The position numbers and the translations under genes were made by a program. A DNA stretch of 64,000 bases from Parus major (lineage: Eukaryota > Chordata > Aves > Passeriformes > Paridae). Location of the stretch: positions 108,255,664 to 108,319,663 of the forward strand of contig NC_031770.1 in NCBI RefSeq assembly GCF_001522545.3, in the 5' to 3' direction. The notes below the pieces were generated by a model, which did no database searches, had not been told where the DNA came from, and saw only the letters and a program-made list of their open reading frames with translations. Positions 22,028 to 34,055 of this stretch are shown here, one piece after another. Each line of letters starts with the position of its first letter. The first letter of the stretch is position 1.

Positions 22028-25000
22028 CTGTAAAGATTTTCATCCTAATTCCCAATGGACTGCATCAATTCTCTGTTTCTTCCTCATCAAACAGGGTCAC
22101 TAATTTCATCCAAAAAATCCTGGAAACTTCAAGACTGTGTCTGGTGGTGTAAATTTTCATTACCCTTTTTTGTGATGAGGTAGAAAACCATCATCAAACT
22201 AACAAGGCAATAACTGATCTTTCATTCCACTGTCTCATAAAACTATTTCCAGCCACAAAAGAAAAAACTGGGGCAGCAATGATAAGTCCTTTCCCTCTCT
22301 CCAAGTTCTCTTCAAGTTGTGAGGATTGATGACTAATCAGGGTAAGGTATTGATTGAAGTATTATTTACCATAAGAAATGCCTCATTTTCTCTTTACTTT
22401 TTAGAACAGTCTAGGAAACTAAATGCAAGACAACTTGATTTAATTCCAGATAAAGACTCCTAGCTCCCAGAAAAGTAAGAAAACATTCTTGCTTCACAAT
22501 GGCATGACTTTGCCTCCAAATTAGAAAAAGCAGTACTTTGGAAATGTGGAGGCCAATGTTAAGGAACAGCATGGTGGGGGAGGATCTCCTGGCATTCTCA
22601 AAGTAGCAAATGAAGAAGAGCACTGGGTCTCTGCAGTCAGGGGCCATATTAACAGTGCATTTAGAGTAGTTTCAGACAGTACATTGATGACTTTGGGGGT
22701 GATTTTAGAACTCTGAAACGTTACCCTGTTTCCAGATACTTGCCTTGATTTGTTTTGCATATCTCTGAGCATGAGGAAAGTTTCAGGAAGAGGGAGTGTT
22801 GTGTATTTAGCTGAGAGAAGCCTGATGAGTCTAGGTTTTGCAAGCTTCCTGAAAAATCTTCTCTGAGAAATACATAAATCCCCCTGTGTAGCAAAGTCAT
22901 GGGACTGTTGAAAAGCTGGTGGATGACTTTGTTTCAAAATTTCCAAGATGAGAAGACCCTCTCAGCACCTCCGAGGGCTGATGAATGGCAGTCTAGTCCC
23001 ACTTGCTGAGGAGCCAACATGGAAAATCCACAGGGGGGACGTGAGTGATGGAGTTTATAGTTTGATGCTTGTTTGAATCACAGTCTGATGAGAAGGAGAG
23101 AAGGAACAGCCAATACAAACTGTCCTCATCCTGTTCTCCCAGCAGTCTAAAGCCCTGCTTGGAGGTGAGCATACTGGAAATACTATTATTACTCAACTCC
23201 TGCTACTGTGAGACCGCCAGCGACTTGTGCCGAAGGAGCCAACTTAAATGACAATAAAGTAAAATCCTTGGCAGTCGGGAGTGTTTGCTTCCCGGTGTCT
23301 GCAAAGGGAGCTCTGGCCTGTGCCCCGCACTCACGCTGTTTTGGAAACCTGAAGTTGTCCACAAGGCATGGCCTGTGCAGGGGCCCTATCGCCAAGCAGC
23401 AGGAGATGTTGTCCTTAGCCGTGACAAATGATTGCCAGCGGTGATTTTGGGGAAGAAAGAGCAGCTTTCAGATCTACCCCATCTTGCAGCCGAGCTGCAA
23501 GAGCCCGTGGGCCTGCAAACACGGTGGTGCCACTGGGATGGGCCAGGGCCTGAGAGCATCCACGGAGCCGTGTGGGTGGCAGGATTTGGCTTGGTGTTCC
23601 CTGTGTCACGTCATTCCCGATATTACGGGGCCAGCTCCTGTGGAGCTGCGCTGCACTGGCCGAGCTGGAGCTCTCTAATTACAGGGAGCTTTCCATATGG
23701 TCTGGACTGCTCCTTGTCTGGCTGATCCTGCTCAACACAGCCCTCCTCATGGCACTGTGCTTCCCACACCTGGCCTGAGGGGGTGATGGACAGCTTCCTG
23801 TGGGTACTCACTGTTTTTCTGAATTAATCTGGGAAGGTCTGATCCAGTTTTCAGACAAATATGGAGAGTCTTTCCATTGATTTCAGTGGCTTCTGGAATG
23901 GTCCCTTATTGCATAAACTCATATCTCTGCTATTTCACACTTCATTTCCTTCTATACCCTTGGGTGAAGATCATCAACTCCTGCTGATTTACTGCCCTTA
24001 ACTTCTCAGGTTTCCCCATTTTTTTATTTTTTTATTTTTTTTTTTTTGAAACTTGGAGTTTCTTTCAAGACCACATTCAGATTTCTCCATAAAAATTCCC
24101 TGAGAGGAGGAATTTCCCTATTATTTTTTATGGTTGAAGAATAATGCAGCAAAAGGAACAGAAAAAAAAGGCCTTTGACTTCCCTGCATCTCTGCTAGTG
24201 TCTCTAACTCACACTAGCCTCACTTTGCTTAGCTTTGTCTCCTGTTTTTTAAAATTTTATTAATCTTTACCTGGAAAACATCCCATTTCTATTGTGCATA
24301 AATATAGGGGTGTTTAAACCAGACTCCGATTGTAGCAGTACCTACTGAATTTTCCTTCACAAATTTAAAACCATGCATTCCTGATCACTTTCTGGGCACT
24401 GGAAGACACATTTAACTGGCTTTAATATAAATTCTTATATAACCTGTTCTTCCTCCATACTCAGCATCCCAGATTCACAGCTCGGATTCATTTTAAGCTC
24501 CAATGGAATTCTTTCTGCTGATTTAGAGGCAGATAGTTTTCTCCCATGCTGTGATTCTTACACTGAAAAGCTAATAGGAAATGGCATTTTCTTAGCCTGA
24601 ATTCCTCCCCCTGTACATATTCAGAGCCACTGGCTTCCAGTCTTCCAAGGCTTGCAGAACAAGCATATTTAAGACAGACTCAGCTGCCTCTCACTCCCTG
24701 TGCAGTCAATAAAATTATTCATTTTCCCTTCACTTGTTTCTAATCAAATCCACTGGAGTTTAATGAGTTGGACACATCCCTGAATGTTTCATTCCATGGC
24801 CGTAAGGTACATAGAAAATAAAGGTATCGTTTATTCCATAGGATCACTTTTGAAAATAATGCTATGGGAAAGGAGGCAGCTCCTTGTATCTCAGATCCAA
24901 AACCACATCTGCAGGGATAGAAAAGAAAAAAATAATTTTGCATAGTGTGTGTATGTGTAAGAAGACTGCACCTGAATGAACAGGTAATCCTGTGTATTCT

Positions 25001-25030
25001 TTGCTGCTTGATGGTTTTTCAGATCACAAT
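22028..25030. other. unique noncoding DNA, no gene seen
   Basis: The longest frame is 141 codons on the minus strand (22521-22946); it shows no domain and overlaps other frames. A short CpG-retaining patch occurs at about 23205-23460. At 23867-23921, CCATTGATTTCAGTGGCTTCTGG resembles an ancient amniote repeat. A long T-rich run lies at 24018-24047. Confidence 0.5.
24018..24047. repeat. T-rich low-complexity tract
   Basis: About 28 of 30 bases are T, interrupted by two A residues. On the minus strand it is an A-rich tract, with no retrotransposed body recognised on its 5' side. Confidence 0.85.
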
Positions 25031-25150
25031 CAAGTTTAGATTGCATGTTAGGAAGAAATTCTTTTTTGTGAGGGTGGTGAGGCACTGGAACAAGCTGTGC
25101 AGACAAGTTGAGAATGCTCCATCCCTGGATGTGTTCAAGGACAGGCAGAG
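25031..25150 (+). mobile_element. CR1 LINE fragment
   Basis: This is a sense-orientation piece of the CR1 3' region: TTAGATTGCATGTTAGGAAG, then AAATTCTTTTTTGTGAGGGTGGTGAGGCACTGGAACAAGC, then CCATCCCTGGATGTGTTCAAGG. Unlike most copies here it lacks the terminal part with CCATGGCAGG and the ATTCTATG octamers. It has therefore lost its 3' end by deletion or rearrangement. Confidence 0.85.
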
Positions 25151-26081
25151 AAGGATGACACTCTCCTCCAGGGATGGCATGGATGGCTGCCTCTTCAGAG
25201 GTGATGTGGAATGGACACAGCTTTTCCATATATCAAATTTCACCGTGAATCTATTAAGTTATCAACGAATTTATTGATCTTTCCTGAGCAGTGAGGCACA
25301 GGTCCCAGCAGCCCAGCTCAGACCCACACCTTGTTGCTGTACCTCCCTGCAGTCTTGGCTTCTGGTATCAGCTGTGCTGCTGGAATACAGCACAGAGACA
25401 CAAAAGATGAAGAAAAGAGAAATCCTCATCCTCCCTCCCTGTATTTCTAGGTCTTGGTGTCACCATCACCTAAAGCTGGGCTCTGTGAACAGGTCAAAGT
25501 GAAGAGAAGATCGTTTCCTTTTCTCTCCCCATCATTCCTGGATCTTGATATCAGCTGAGGGACAGCAGCCAAGAAATAATTATCAGCAGCTTCCCAAGCT
25601 TCTGTCAGCTGTAATGCACCTGTGCTTTAAACTAAACATGAGAGGCAAGTCAACTTTCCCAAGGGCTTGCGGGTTTCACAGCCTGGGCAGGGACCTGTTG
25701 CAGAGTGGATTTAGGATTTCCACAGTCTGATCAGTACTCAGATCTGAATTTGGATCCTAGTAAGATATGTAGTTTAAGCACATAAAAAATTTCTATTGAG
25801 ATGCCATCAAGGATGGCATCCTAATATTTATTTCCATGGTCTCCTTAGCTTCCTAAAGGTAGTTAAAAATTTGATTCAACTGAAGAAATTCTGCTGTTGG
25901 CACCCTGTTTAAACTCTGTAGAGATTCTAGTGGGGATACATGATCATTCAAATATCAGCAATTGCCTTCACTGTGGAAGTTCCTGAGGAGACAGCTCCCA
26001 TCCCAAGGTGCCACCCAAGCCAGCCACTGTTCTACACCACCTCCACAGGGCACCCACAGACATGGAAATGTTTGTGTTGGT
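25151..26081. other. unique noncoding DNA, no gene seen
   Basis: Nothing is recognised. The stretch 25270-25560 is locally GC-richer and repeats TCTTGGCTTCTGGTATCAGCTG / TCTTGATATCAGCTGAGG loosely. It could be an old LTR, but there is not enough to claim it. Confidence 0.45.
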
Positions 26082-26351
26082 CAGAGAATCACAGAATATC
26101 CTGACTTGGATAGGATTCACAGGGATCATTGAGACCAGCTCCTGGCCCTGCACAGGACAGCCAAAAGAATCCCACCTTGTGCCTTGAGAGCATTGTCCAA
26201 ACACTTTTTGAACCCTGGCAGGTTTGAGCCATGGCCACTGTCCTTGGGAGACTGCTCAGTGCCCAATCACCCTCTGAGTGAAGAATCTTCTCCTAATTTC
26301 CAACCTAAACCTCCCCTGATACATCTTCAAGTCCTCCCTTCAGGTTCTATC
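26082..26351 (-). mobile_element. CR1 LINE, 3'-terminal fragment (X/J-like subfamily)
   Basis: The antisense CR1 starts with AGAGAATCACAGAATATCC and has CAGGGATCATTGAGACCAGC, CCTGGCCCTGCACAGGACAG, TGTGCCTTGAGAGCATTGTCC and AACCTAAACCTCCCCTGATAC. It is a different CR1 type from the neighbours with CCATGGGCAGGGACACC. The terminal part is the same type that forms the tail of the SINE at 16577. Confidence 0.9.
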
Positions 26352-26753
26352 TCCATAAATCTGGGGAAAACCAGCCAGGACCAAAGGGTGGAATTCTGTG
26401 CTAAGTCAGCAGATAACACTCAAATCCAGCACATAAATCCCAGCAAGCCTTTCCCTTGATTTCTTGCTTTCATGCAAATCCTGATCAGCTCCTAGGGAAA
26501 CCTCACTGGGATCTGGATGTCAAGACTGATGTGCCTCTTGGTGAGGGCCTGTCCACACCTCTGATGCCGAGGAAGCTTTGCTCTGGATGCCCACTTTGAA
26601 GTTGAGCTCTGCTTTCATTTGAAACAGAGCTGGGCGGCTCAGCTGCGGAGCAAAGGAATTGGTGCTCCATGGCTGGTGGACAAGCTCAGGGAGACGTGTT
26701 AACAGCTGCTAATGTGCTGCAGCTCCTATTTCAATTTCTGGGCATTGTGTTTT

Positions 26754-26770
26754 TAAAAAAAAAAAAAAAA
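26754..26770. repeat. A-rich homopolymer tract
   Basis: An uninterrupted run of about 17 A residues is followed by TTTAAAAAATT. It is low-complexity DNA of no evident function. Confidence 0.8.
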
Positions 26771-29086
26771 TTTAAAAAATTGTCTTTTCTAAAAAAATCA
26801 GACATTAACAGTTAATAACAAGGGAGCGTTTCACTTTTGACATAATGGAGCAGGAGGCTTGGTGGACCAGGTAAGGTTCCATAGTGCAACATCCTGATGC
26901 TGACACGGAGCAGAGAGCAGATGAAAAAAACCCTACTCTGCCTTTAATTTATAGCACATTTTATTATGTGACACAGATTCAATAAGTGAAAATATAAACA
27001 TCAGGGTAACAATTACAGAGGAAGGAAAACTTGGAACTCACGTCAACGTGCAAGGCCCCAAGATTACATCCAGAACCTCTTATTTCTTCTGGCACTCTCC
27101 TCTCTGGGTCTCAACTGCATTCTCCCCATCAGAGCCATGAGGCTGGGTGGTGGAGGAAAGCACTGTGATTGTTTCATTGTGTTTCTGTTGGGAGAGGCAA
27201 CATGTGCAGAGGAATCTCTGGAGACACTTGTATGGTGAAGGGTTAGAGTTAATTAGACTTCAGCACCAATCAAAAAGGTTTTGAAGTAGGTGGTTTGATT
27301 CTCAATTAACTTCAACGGGATTATGGGAGAATGAGTGCATGTACACATTAAAGATGTGTGGATAGTGGACATCGATTGAAATGCTACAGATGAACAATGT
27401 GCCTGCAACTGTCAGGAGAAACTCTCAGCAATAAGCAGAAAAATAGTGTATAGGAGATGGCCTTGAATCTGTATTTGTTTTAGAGGGGTCGTTGCTGCCT
27501 TCCAGATCTGGTGAACATAAGGAAGTCACAGAGCAAATAGATTCAGAAAAAATTTCTAGAAGTCATTCAGGTTCTGGAAAATGGATCTGATAGCAAAGCT
27601 GTTTGCTCTGTCTGTGGGGAACCAAGGGAGGGATTTATATTGTGTCTGCATGGTGGAGCTGGCCTGTCTCACCCTGGGCTTTTGCCACGTGTCCTGTGTT
27701 AGACTTCCATGCCTGTAACCAGCCTTGGGAAGCCCTCTGAGATTGACACAGAAGATTCAGCCTTGTCCTGAGCTCCAACATGTGACATGGGCAATGGCTT
27801 CTGAGCTCACAGCCAGCCTGGGAAGTGACTCTCCACTGCTCGGCCTCCTTCAGTTGTTTTTTCCCAGCTGTGATTCCTGTGGGGAATGGTGCTGCTGGCT
27901 GAGGCTGGGTTACAATCACACACTCCTCCCTACGGGCAGCAGTAAGGTGGGAAAGGTTTTCATATAGAAAAGCAGCAGGAACTGCCCTGTTTCTCATCTG
28001 AAACTAGAGCCTAACTCTGAAGTTCCTGCCTCTGTGCATAGTTTTGGGATATTTCTGTCAGCTGGTCTGGCTGCAGACTCTGGTCTCACACAAAGGTAGC
28101 ATGTGCTGATGAGTGCTGTGTCCCTGTGAGCCAGTGCCACCTGCCTCTCAGCTGACATTTGTGGATTCTTAGGATAACAGGCCAGATCAAAAGTACTCTC
28201 AAATGAAATTTAGGAGCCACAGCCCAAGCCATGGTCTGCAGGATAAGCACATCTCATCACAAAGCATCTTTTAAAGTTATGGCAAGCTAGAATGCCTTGC
28301 ATTGGGACTTGAGAGTGTTCTAGGCAAAAACCTGGCACATCTTGTATGGGTGAGAGTCACCCATAAGGTCTGTATGCCCAGGGCTGTGATGGCTCCTGCA
28401 GGATTGGGTGCTTGGATGGTTTCCCTGAAAGTGTTTTCCAGTTCCTCTACAAAAGGGAAAAATCACTGGATGAAATTCTGTGATCTGTGGTGTCCAGCAA
28501 TCTAAATAGATGGTCTGAATGGCTCATTCCCTCTGGTCTTTAAAACTGTCACTAGTCTAAAAATAAAAAGCCTTGAATTTTCCCCTTTTTCATTCTGCAA
28601 TGAATGTTTGGAAGAGGAAAGGAGACTGGATCTGATTTGGATCCAGGGGACAGGTTAGAAACAAAATAATAAGAAGCATTAAAGTGAAAATGAAGAGTAG
28701 CCAGATCACTGAATTTTAAAAGAAAAACAAACACACAATAAAGTGATACCTCCGCTCCTTGGCCCAGCTCCTACTCCAAACCACCTATCACATCTCATTA
28801 GAACAATGTTGAGCTCTTTGGAAAAGAGGTGCCTGCCTAGGATCCACTTTCAAAGAAAACCGCTGGGAGTTTACTTAGAGATGAGGAAAAAAAAATTAGA
28901 GCTTTTATAAGAACCAGAGAGAGTAGAATTCCTCACTCCAAAGCAATTGTTATATTTTAAATATTCTATTAAAGAATCCATTTTCTTCTCTTTCCTTAAA
29001 TGGCTGGGGATAGGTTTCAGTGTACATCTTGAATTGGGCTTCACAGCATTAGGATTTCCAGTGGCATTTGGTTTTGATAAAACTCC

Positions 29087-29113
29087 TTTTTTTTTTTTTT
29101 TTTTTTTTTTTTT
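29087..29113. repeat. T27 homopolymer tract
   Basis: About 27 uninterrupted T residues, the longest homopolymer in the window. On the minus strand it would be an A tail, but the preceding minus-strand sequence (29240-29114) has no AATAAA at the usual distance and no recognisable gene, so it is not called a processed pseudogene. Confidence 0.88.
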
Positions 29114-29263
29114 CTCTTCTATTTTGCCTTGAAGCAGTTTGTTCTCTTGGCAAGAATACAGAGACTGGCAATTGTAACTCCCTTCTTGTTGCCAGCAGTA
29201 AGGAAAGCTTGAGGTCCTCTTTTTCAGCTGTAGCACGTTTGGATGTTTGGAACTAGAGCAGTG

Positions 29264-29311
29264 AATAGAGGGGGAAAGGAGGAGGGAGAAGGAGGGTAAA
29301 AAAAAAAAGGA
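29264..29311 (+). repeat. polypurine tract with G-runs
   Basis: The plus strand reads AGAGGGGGAAAGGAGGAGGG, then AGAAGGAGGG, then A10 and GGA. It is almost purely purine for nearly 50 bases. Such tracts can form triplex DNA, or G-quadruplex if the short G runs are used. Both are inference from base composition. Confidence 0.7.
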
Positions 29312-31951
29312 CCCTAAACCTGTTCTTTTCTCTACTGTAAATTACAACCCTGCTTTTTTAATTTCCTTTCCCAGCACAATGTTATTCATTCACCTCCAAA
29401 ATAAACAGGGGACTTAGTGAGGGAACAGTTTGGGAGAACAAACTGTCCTCTTTTCACAGTCTTTACCTGTCAAGAGCCTGATTAAACACATATATGCTGA
29501 TGCAAGTATGGCATGGTGGCCTTTGGGAAGCTTCTGCAACTCAAGGATTGACACAAGGCTGATCCTGATGCTCTGAGGTCTTCAGAGAACCAATGGGTTC
29601 TTGTTCAGCTGAGCTACTGAATGAAGCTAAAGATATTTATTTATTTTTTTAAATTTTTTTTCTGTAAAGGCTCTGATTTTAAAATCCCAAAATCTTTGAG
29701 ACCAGCTTGGAAGAGACTATGAAGAAAGACTTCCCAGTTGTTAAGCCTTTTGAAATCCCTGATTTGGGATGATAGACATTTTCCTTCATGAAAGGTGAAT
29801 TGGGCGTTACTAGTCCTTTACTAAGTCCCAGTCCATTCCAGTTCTGTAACTTTGTGTTTACTGTTTCTGTTAGGCACAACAGGCCAGTCCTCTCCAACAC
29901 AACTTCATGGATCTTCCAGAGCAGCCCTGTGGAGGGATGTGATTATATGTTTCCTGACGAGGAAGTCAGATGCTCCTGCTTCATAATTTTTATTTCCTCA
30001 GTAGATTTCCAGTATTTCCTTTAAGGAGTCTCTGTAGTCTGGACTAAAGCTAAAAGCTTTAGTAAAGGTAAAGCAGGACTCATTTCCCACAGGTCTGTTC
30101 CCATCCATTTTCTGGCCCATCTCCCATCCATCCAACCCTTTCTCAGCCACCTACTGACTTCCACAGTGCCTACAGAAGCAAAATTCATCTCACAGTTGCT
30201 AATCACAGTTATCCACCAGACTTAGAGAGCAGGCTGAGGTGGAGTTTGCCAGCTCTGTTTGTGACTCCACTGCTGAGTAATTTATTAACCTCTTTGACAT
30301 TCTTGATATGAAAATACATCTCAGAGCTGGGCTACTGGAGCTCTCCCTGCAACAGCAACCTCACTGGTGGTGGTGGCAGGTTTGGGAGAGACCCACAGAA
30401 GGCAAGAGAGACCTGAGAGCCATAATTCTCAGTGTCAGAGAAAGATGCCCAGACAAGCACACTTTCAGCTGAAACTTTCATACTTTTCAGGAGAAAAAAT
30501 AAAATAGAAGGGGAATCCATCTAGTTTTTGTCAGTTTACTGTGTACACTGTGTACACCTAACATTTTGAGGTAATTTTCTGGAGTTTTCTTTCTCCCTTG
30601 TGACTGGAAAGGTTCTGGAAAAAACTTTTAGATGTTTCCTGTTTATACAAGTGGGTTTTTGTTGTTTTTTTTGTGTTTCTCTTTTTTGTGTTTTTGTTTA
30701 TATATAAATAATGATGGAATACAAAATAATGCCTGGTTTATGGAAAAAACATTGGGAAGTTTCTTTGCATCCAACCCCATAAAGCAAGAACCAGAGGAGT
30801 TTGCTGGGTCCATTTCACAGGCAACAAAGTCAAAATGGATGCAAAGAAATATTTCTGTTTAAAGCATATAATCACCCTAAGGAATTACCTGCCACAGGAA
30901 ATTATTGAGGTAGAGTTGAAGAAGGTCAGAGAGATATTTTTAAAGACTTGAATATTCATATGAAGAAGCAACACACATTGCACACTTTTTATCACTGGCC
31001 AAAAAGATTGGTCAAATATTATGGGAATGCAAAATATACCACACCATGCAAAACCTTTGGTGTAGAAAGGTGACCATTTTCACACTATGGCTCACTATGC
31101 AGCATTTAAAAAAGAACTGGCAGCCTAATCAATGTGCATTAATATCTGGAAACACAGATTTTAAAGCTTAACAAGCTTCAGAGTGATACAATGGTACTTT
31201 AGAATTATACCAATGCATAAGAATTTGTAGTATCTTCTCAGAGATTTAACCTTAACTTTTCTCATTTGTTTTAGTATATTGTTACAAAACAATAGTAGTT
31301 TGCCCTCTTTTTTCCTCCTTCTTTATGTCATGTCATCTTAACCTGTTCGAGGTCACCATGCAGGTTTTTAACACAGCCACTAATTCTGTATTTGAAAAAT
31401 GCAGAAAATTCAGAGATAGATCTGAAGCTGGGGTTTTCAAGGGTGATCTTGAGTGTTGCAGCTTGTTAGAGGCCAAACCCAACCCATTTCTCAGGTATCC
31501 GAACCCTGAGCACACTTTTCCTGACAATTGCCTCCTCTGCTTTATCTCCAGCACAGCCCCTAGAAATGATGCACTATAAAGGAGCTCATCACTTCAGGAA
31601 AATCCTATTTCCTCAAGTAGGATTTTCCACACAAGTGATTTGCTTTGATTTTGATTAGCCCTCGGGGCAGTATGGAGAATGCAGGGTGGGTATAACCCAC
31701 CACAGCCTGGTATCCCAAGGCTACCAGCCATCCAAAAACACCTGGGAGTGCAATCCTCTCTTCATTGCACTGTTGGAACTCACCCTGCCTGCTCTTGGCT
31801 GGGGCCAATGACAGTGTCCAAACAGTGTCCTCTGTGGCCTGGAGTCAGAACCTTGCAGGTACCATGTCCAACAGACAGGATAAATCCACCATCCCTTTGA
31901 GAAGATTGAGAGGTCATGCTACAGGCAGGTCAACATCAGTCAGTCTGGCCA

Positions 31952-32194
31952 GGGTTTAGATTAGACAGAATATTGGGAAGAAATTCTTCCCTGAATAGGT
32001 GGAGAGGCTCTGGCACAGGTTGTCCAGGGAAGCTGCAGCTGCTCCATCCCTGGAAGTGTCCAAGGCCAAGTTGGATGGGGCTTGGAGAAACCTGGGATAG
32101 TGGAAGGTGTCCCTGCCCATGGTAGGGGTTTGGAACAAGATGATCCTTAAGATTTCTTCTAACCCAAACCATTCCGTGATTCCTTGATTCTATT
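31952..32194 (+). mobile_element. CR1 LINE, 3'-terminal fragment
   Basis: This is a sense-orientation CR1 tail beginning AGGGTTTAGATTAGACAG. It has AAGAAATTCTTCCCTGAATAGG, CTCTGGCACAGGTTGTCCAGG, GGAAGTGTCCAAGGCC and TGTCCCTGCCCATGGTAGGG. It ends AACCCAAACCATTCCGTGATTCC followed by TTGATTCTA. The 3' terminus is complete and the 5' end truncated. Minus-strand frames of up to 87 codons here are repeat translations, not genes. Confidence 0.95.
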
Positions 32195-33625
32195 CTCATC
32201 CATCATTTAATAGCAGAAATGGGGCACAGTGGGCTCAAGATTTGAATGCAACATCTCATGTCCTTCAACCATGTGCCCAGGTTACTCTTCTAGTACAAAC
32301 TTGCCATGAGAGGGGAAATGAGAGATTTGGGATGTTGCTCTGGTGAGGGATGTTGTGCAGGTAAAGAGTTCAGAGAGGACTCAGGCACCCCTCAAGTCTT
32401 GCAACACAGAGAAGGTGACAAACATCTCACCCTATTTGCACCTCTCAAAGGAACAGCTCTCTCTATGGCCAGATGGAGCAGAACATAAGACAAATTAAGT
32501 ACACAAAGTTGTCTTTCAGACAAGAGCTTTTAACTATTGCCAAGATAGAGAAATCACTTTTTCAAAAGTGTCAATTACGTCTGTACAAGAGGTTTCAAAG
32601 TAGAAATTAACTCTCCTTGTCTTTTGTTCCTCCCAGTTCTGATCTGCTGTCATTTGGATGTTTTTCCTTCTGCTCAGCAATGCCAGTAGAAGGCTGAAGA
32701 GCAAATAGACTTCAATTTTACCAGCTCTTTCCTCACAAATTAAGGAAAAAAAAGAGGAAGATAACATACTTCCATAACTGCGAGATCTATGGTCAACAAC
32801 TCTGCCCAGTGCCTGTTCCTAAGACTTTCTATGAATCACTTGAAAGAAATACTGAGGTTACACTGGGGCAAAAGGGGTCTAAGAATTGTTATGAACCTGC
32901 TGCCACCCATTACCTCCCTTCCTAGGCAGCCCCACTCACATCAGGTTCTCACATTCTGTTGGTTGTGAGTAACTTGTTTGAATACTGAATGTTTGATCTC
33001 ACTGCTGCTCCCACCAGGGGCAGCACACGTGGGTATTTTAACAAACAAAGCCCAGCAGAGAAAGACTCAGGCTGGAGTCAATTAAAGACTGCAGTGGGCT
33101 GGAGCCACCAGACATCATTCTCCATCACCACATTTCTGTTGGTACTTTACATTTCAGGAATTAATTTAGGAAACCCAAACAATAGTATTTATTCTCTTTA
33201 AGGAAAAGTTGGCTGCAGTCCTGTATATCTTGTGGGCTGACCTGAAAGCATGGCCTACAGCCCATATAATGTCTCATCCTCTTGGTCTCTGCCTGAATCA
33301 ACTTCCCCACATGAAAGCATTTGCAAAGGAGACTGCACCTCTGGGTTTATGGTGGGAGATGTCCTTGGAAGATGAGAAGCAACTGCAGAAAATTGGCGAT
33401 GAACCAGCCAAGCAGGCCCAAGTACTGAACAGCTCAGCTGATGGCTTGCACCCATCCCACTGCCAGGCTGGATGTTCAATCTCAGTTAATAAAGCTTCAC
33501 AGGAGGACACAACCCTCCCTCTGACACCTTGCTGGCTGCATAATAATTGCTGTGCCATGAAATGCCTCCTCAAATTTGCCCGAATCAAAAGATTCCCTCA
33601 AGAAGCCTGATTAGAATACTAATAT
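32195..33625. other. unique noncoding DNA, no gene seen
   Basis: A 133-codon plus-strand frame at 33209-33610 has no domain I can recognise and is shadowed by two frames on the other strand (74 and 96 codons). I treat it as chance. No repeats are recognised. Confidence 0.5.
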
Positions 33626-33891
33626 CATGGAATTACAGAATAGTTTGGGTTGGAAGGGGCCTTAAAAATCATCTTATTCTACTCTCCCTGCCATGAGCAG
33701 GGAAACCTCCCACTATCCAGGTTGCTCCAAGCCCTGTCTAACCTGGCCTTGGACACTTCCAGGGATCCAGGGGCAGCCACAGCTTCTCTGGGCACCCTGT
33801 GCCAGGGCCTCCCCACCCTCAGAGGGAACAATTTCTTCCTCATTTCTTCTCTAATCTAGACCTATTCTCTCTCAGTTTAAAACCATTCCCT
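33626..33891 (-). mobile_element. CR1 LINE, 3'-terminal fragment
   Basis: The antisense CR1 begins CATGGAATTACAGAATAG on the plus strand, with TTTGGGTTGGAAGGGGCC, AGGTTGCTCCAAGCCC, ACCTGGCCTTGGACACTTCC and AACAATTTCTTCCTC, to CAGTTTAAAACCATTCCC. Just to its right, after about 30 bases, starts the unrecognised repeat at 33925. Confidence 0.95.
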
Positions 33892-33924
33892 GAATGGTTT
33901 TAATGTTCCCAGTTCAGCAGTTTT

Positions 33925-34055
33925 TTTGTGGGAGCAAAGGGCATAATGAGTTCTCAGTTCTGTGACAATTTCTTTCAGAAGTCAGGTCTTCTAGAATTTT
34001 GAAAAATTGTTCAAACCTCAGTGAACTGGTAAGACACAAGTGTAAGACTATCAAG
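33925..34055. repeat. unrecognised dispersed repeat, copy A
   Basis: The plus strand starts TTTGTGGGAGCAAA and includes AGAATTTTGAAAAATTGTTC and AAGTGTAAGACTATCAAGAC. The same words in the same order and near-equal spacing occur at 36246-36382 (copy B). Both copies lie immediately to the right of a minus-strand CR1 tail, in the same orientation. I do not recognise the family. On the minus strand each would read as an unknown head leading into a CR1 3' end. Confidence 0.7.

Larger units (their letters stand above)
26352..31951. other. unique noncoding DNA with homopolymer tracts
   Basis: About 5.6 kb without a recognised mobile element. Tracts are an A run at 26754-26770, a T27 run at 29087-29113, and a polypurine block at 29264-29311. 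A segment at 30225-30300 (CAGCTCTGTTTGTGACTCC then TTATTAACCTCTTTGAC) is faintly MIR-like but not called. No frame shows a domain. Confidence 0.5.

Noticed and set aside
25270..25560. Possible LTR or old repeat
   Set aside because: A loose internal similarity only; no terminal dinucleotides, TATA box or poly(A) signal arrangement could be found.
30225..30300. Possible MIR fragment
   Set aside because: Only two short blocks are similar and the spacing between them does not fit well.
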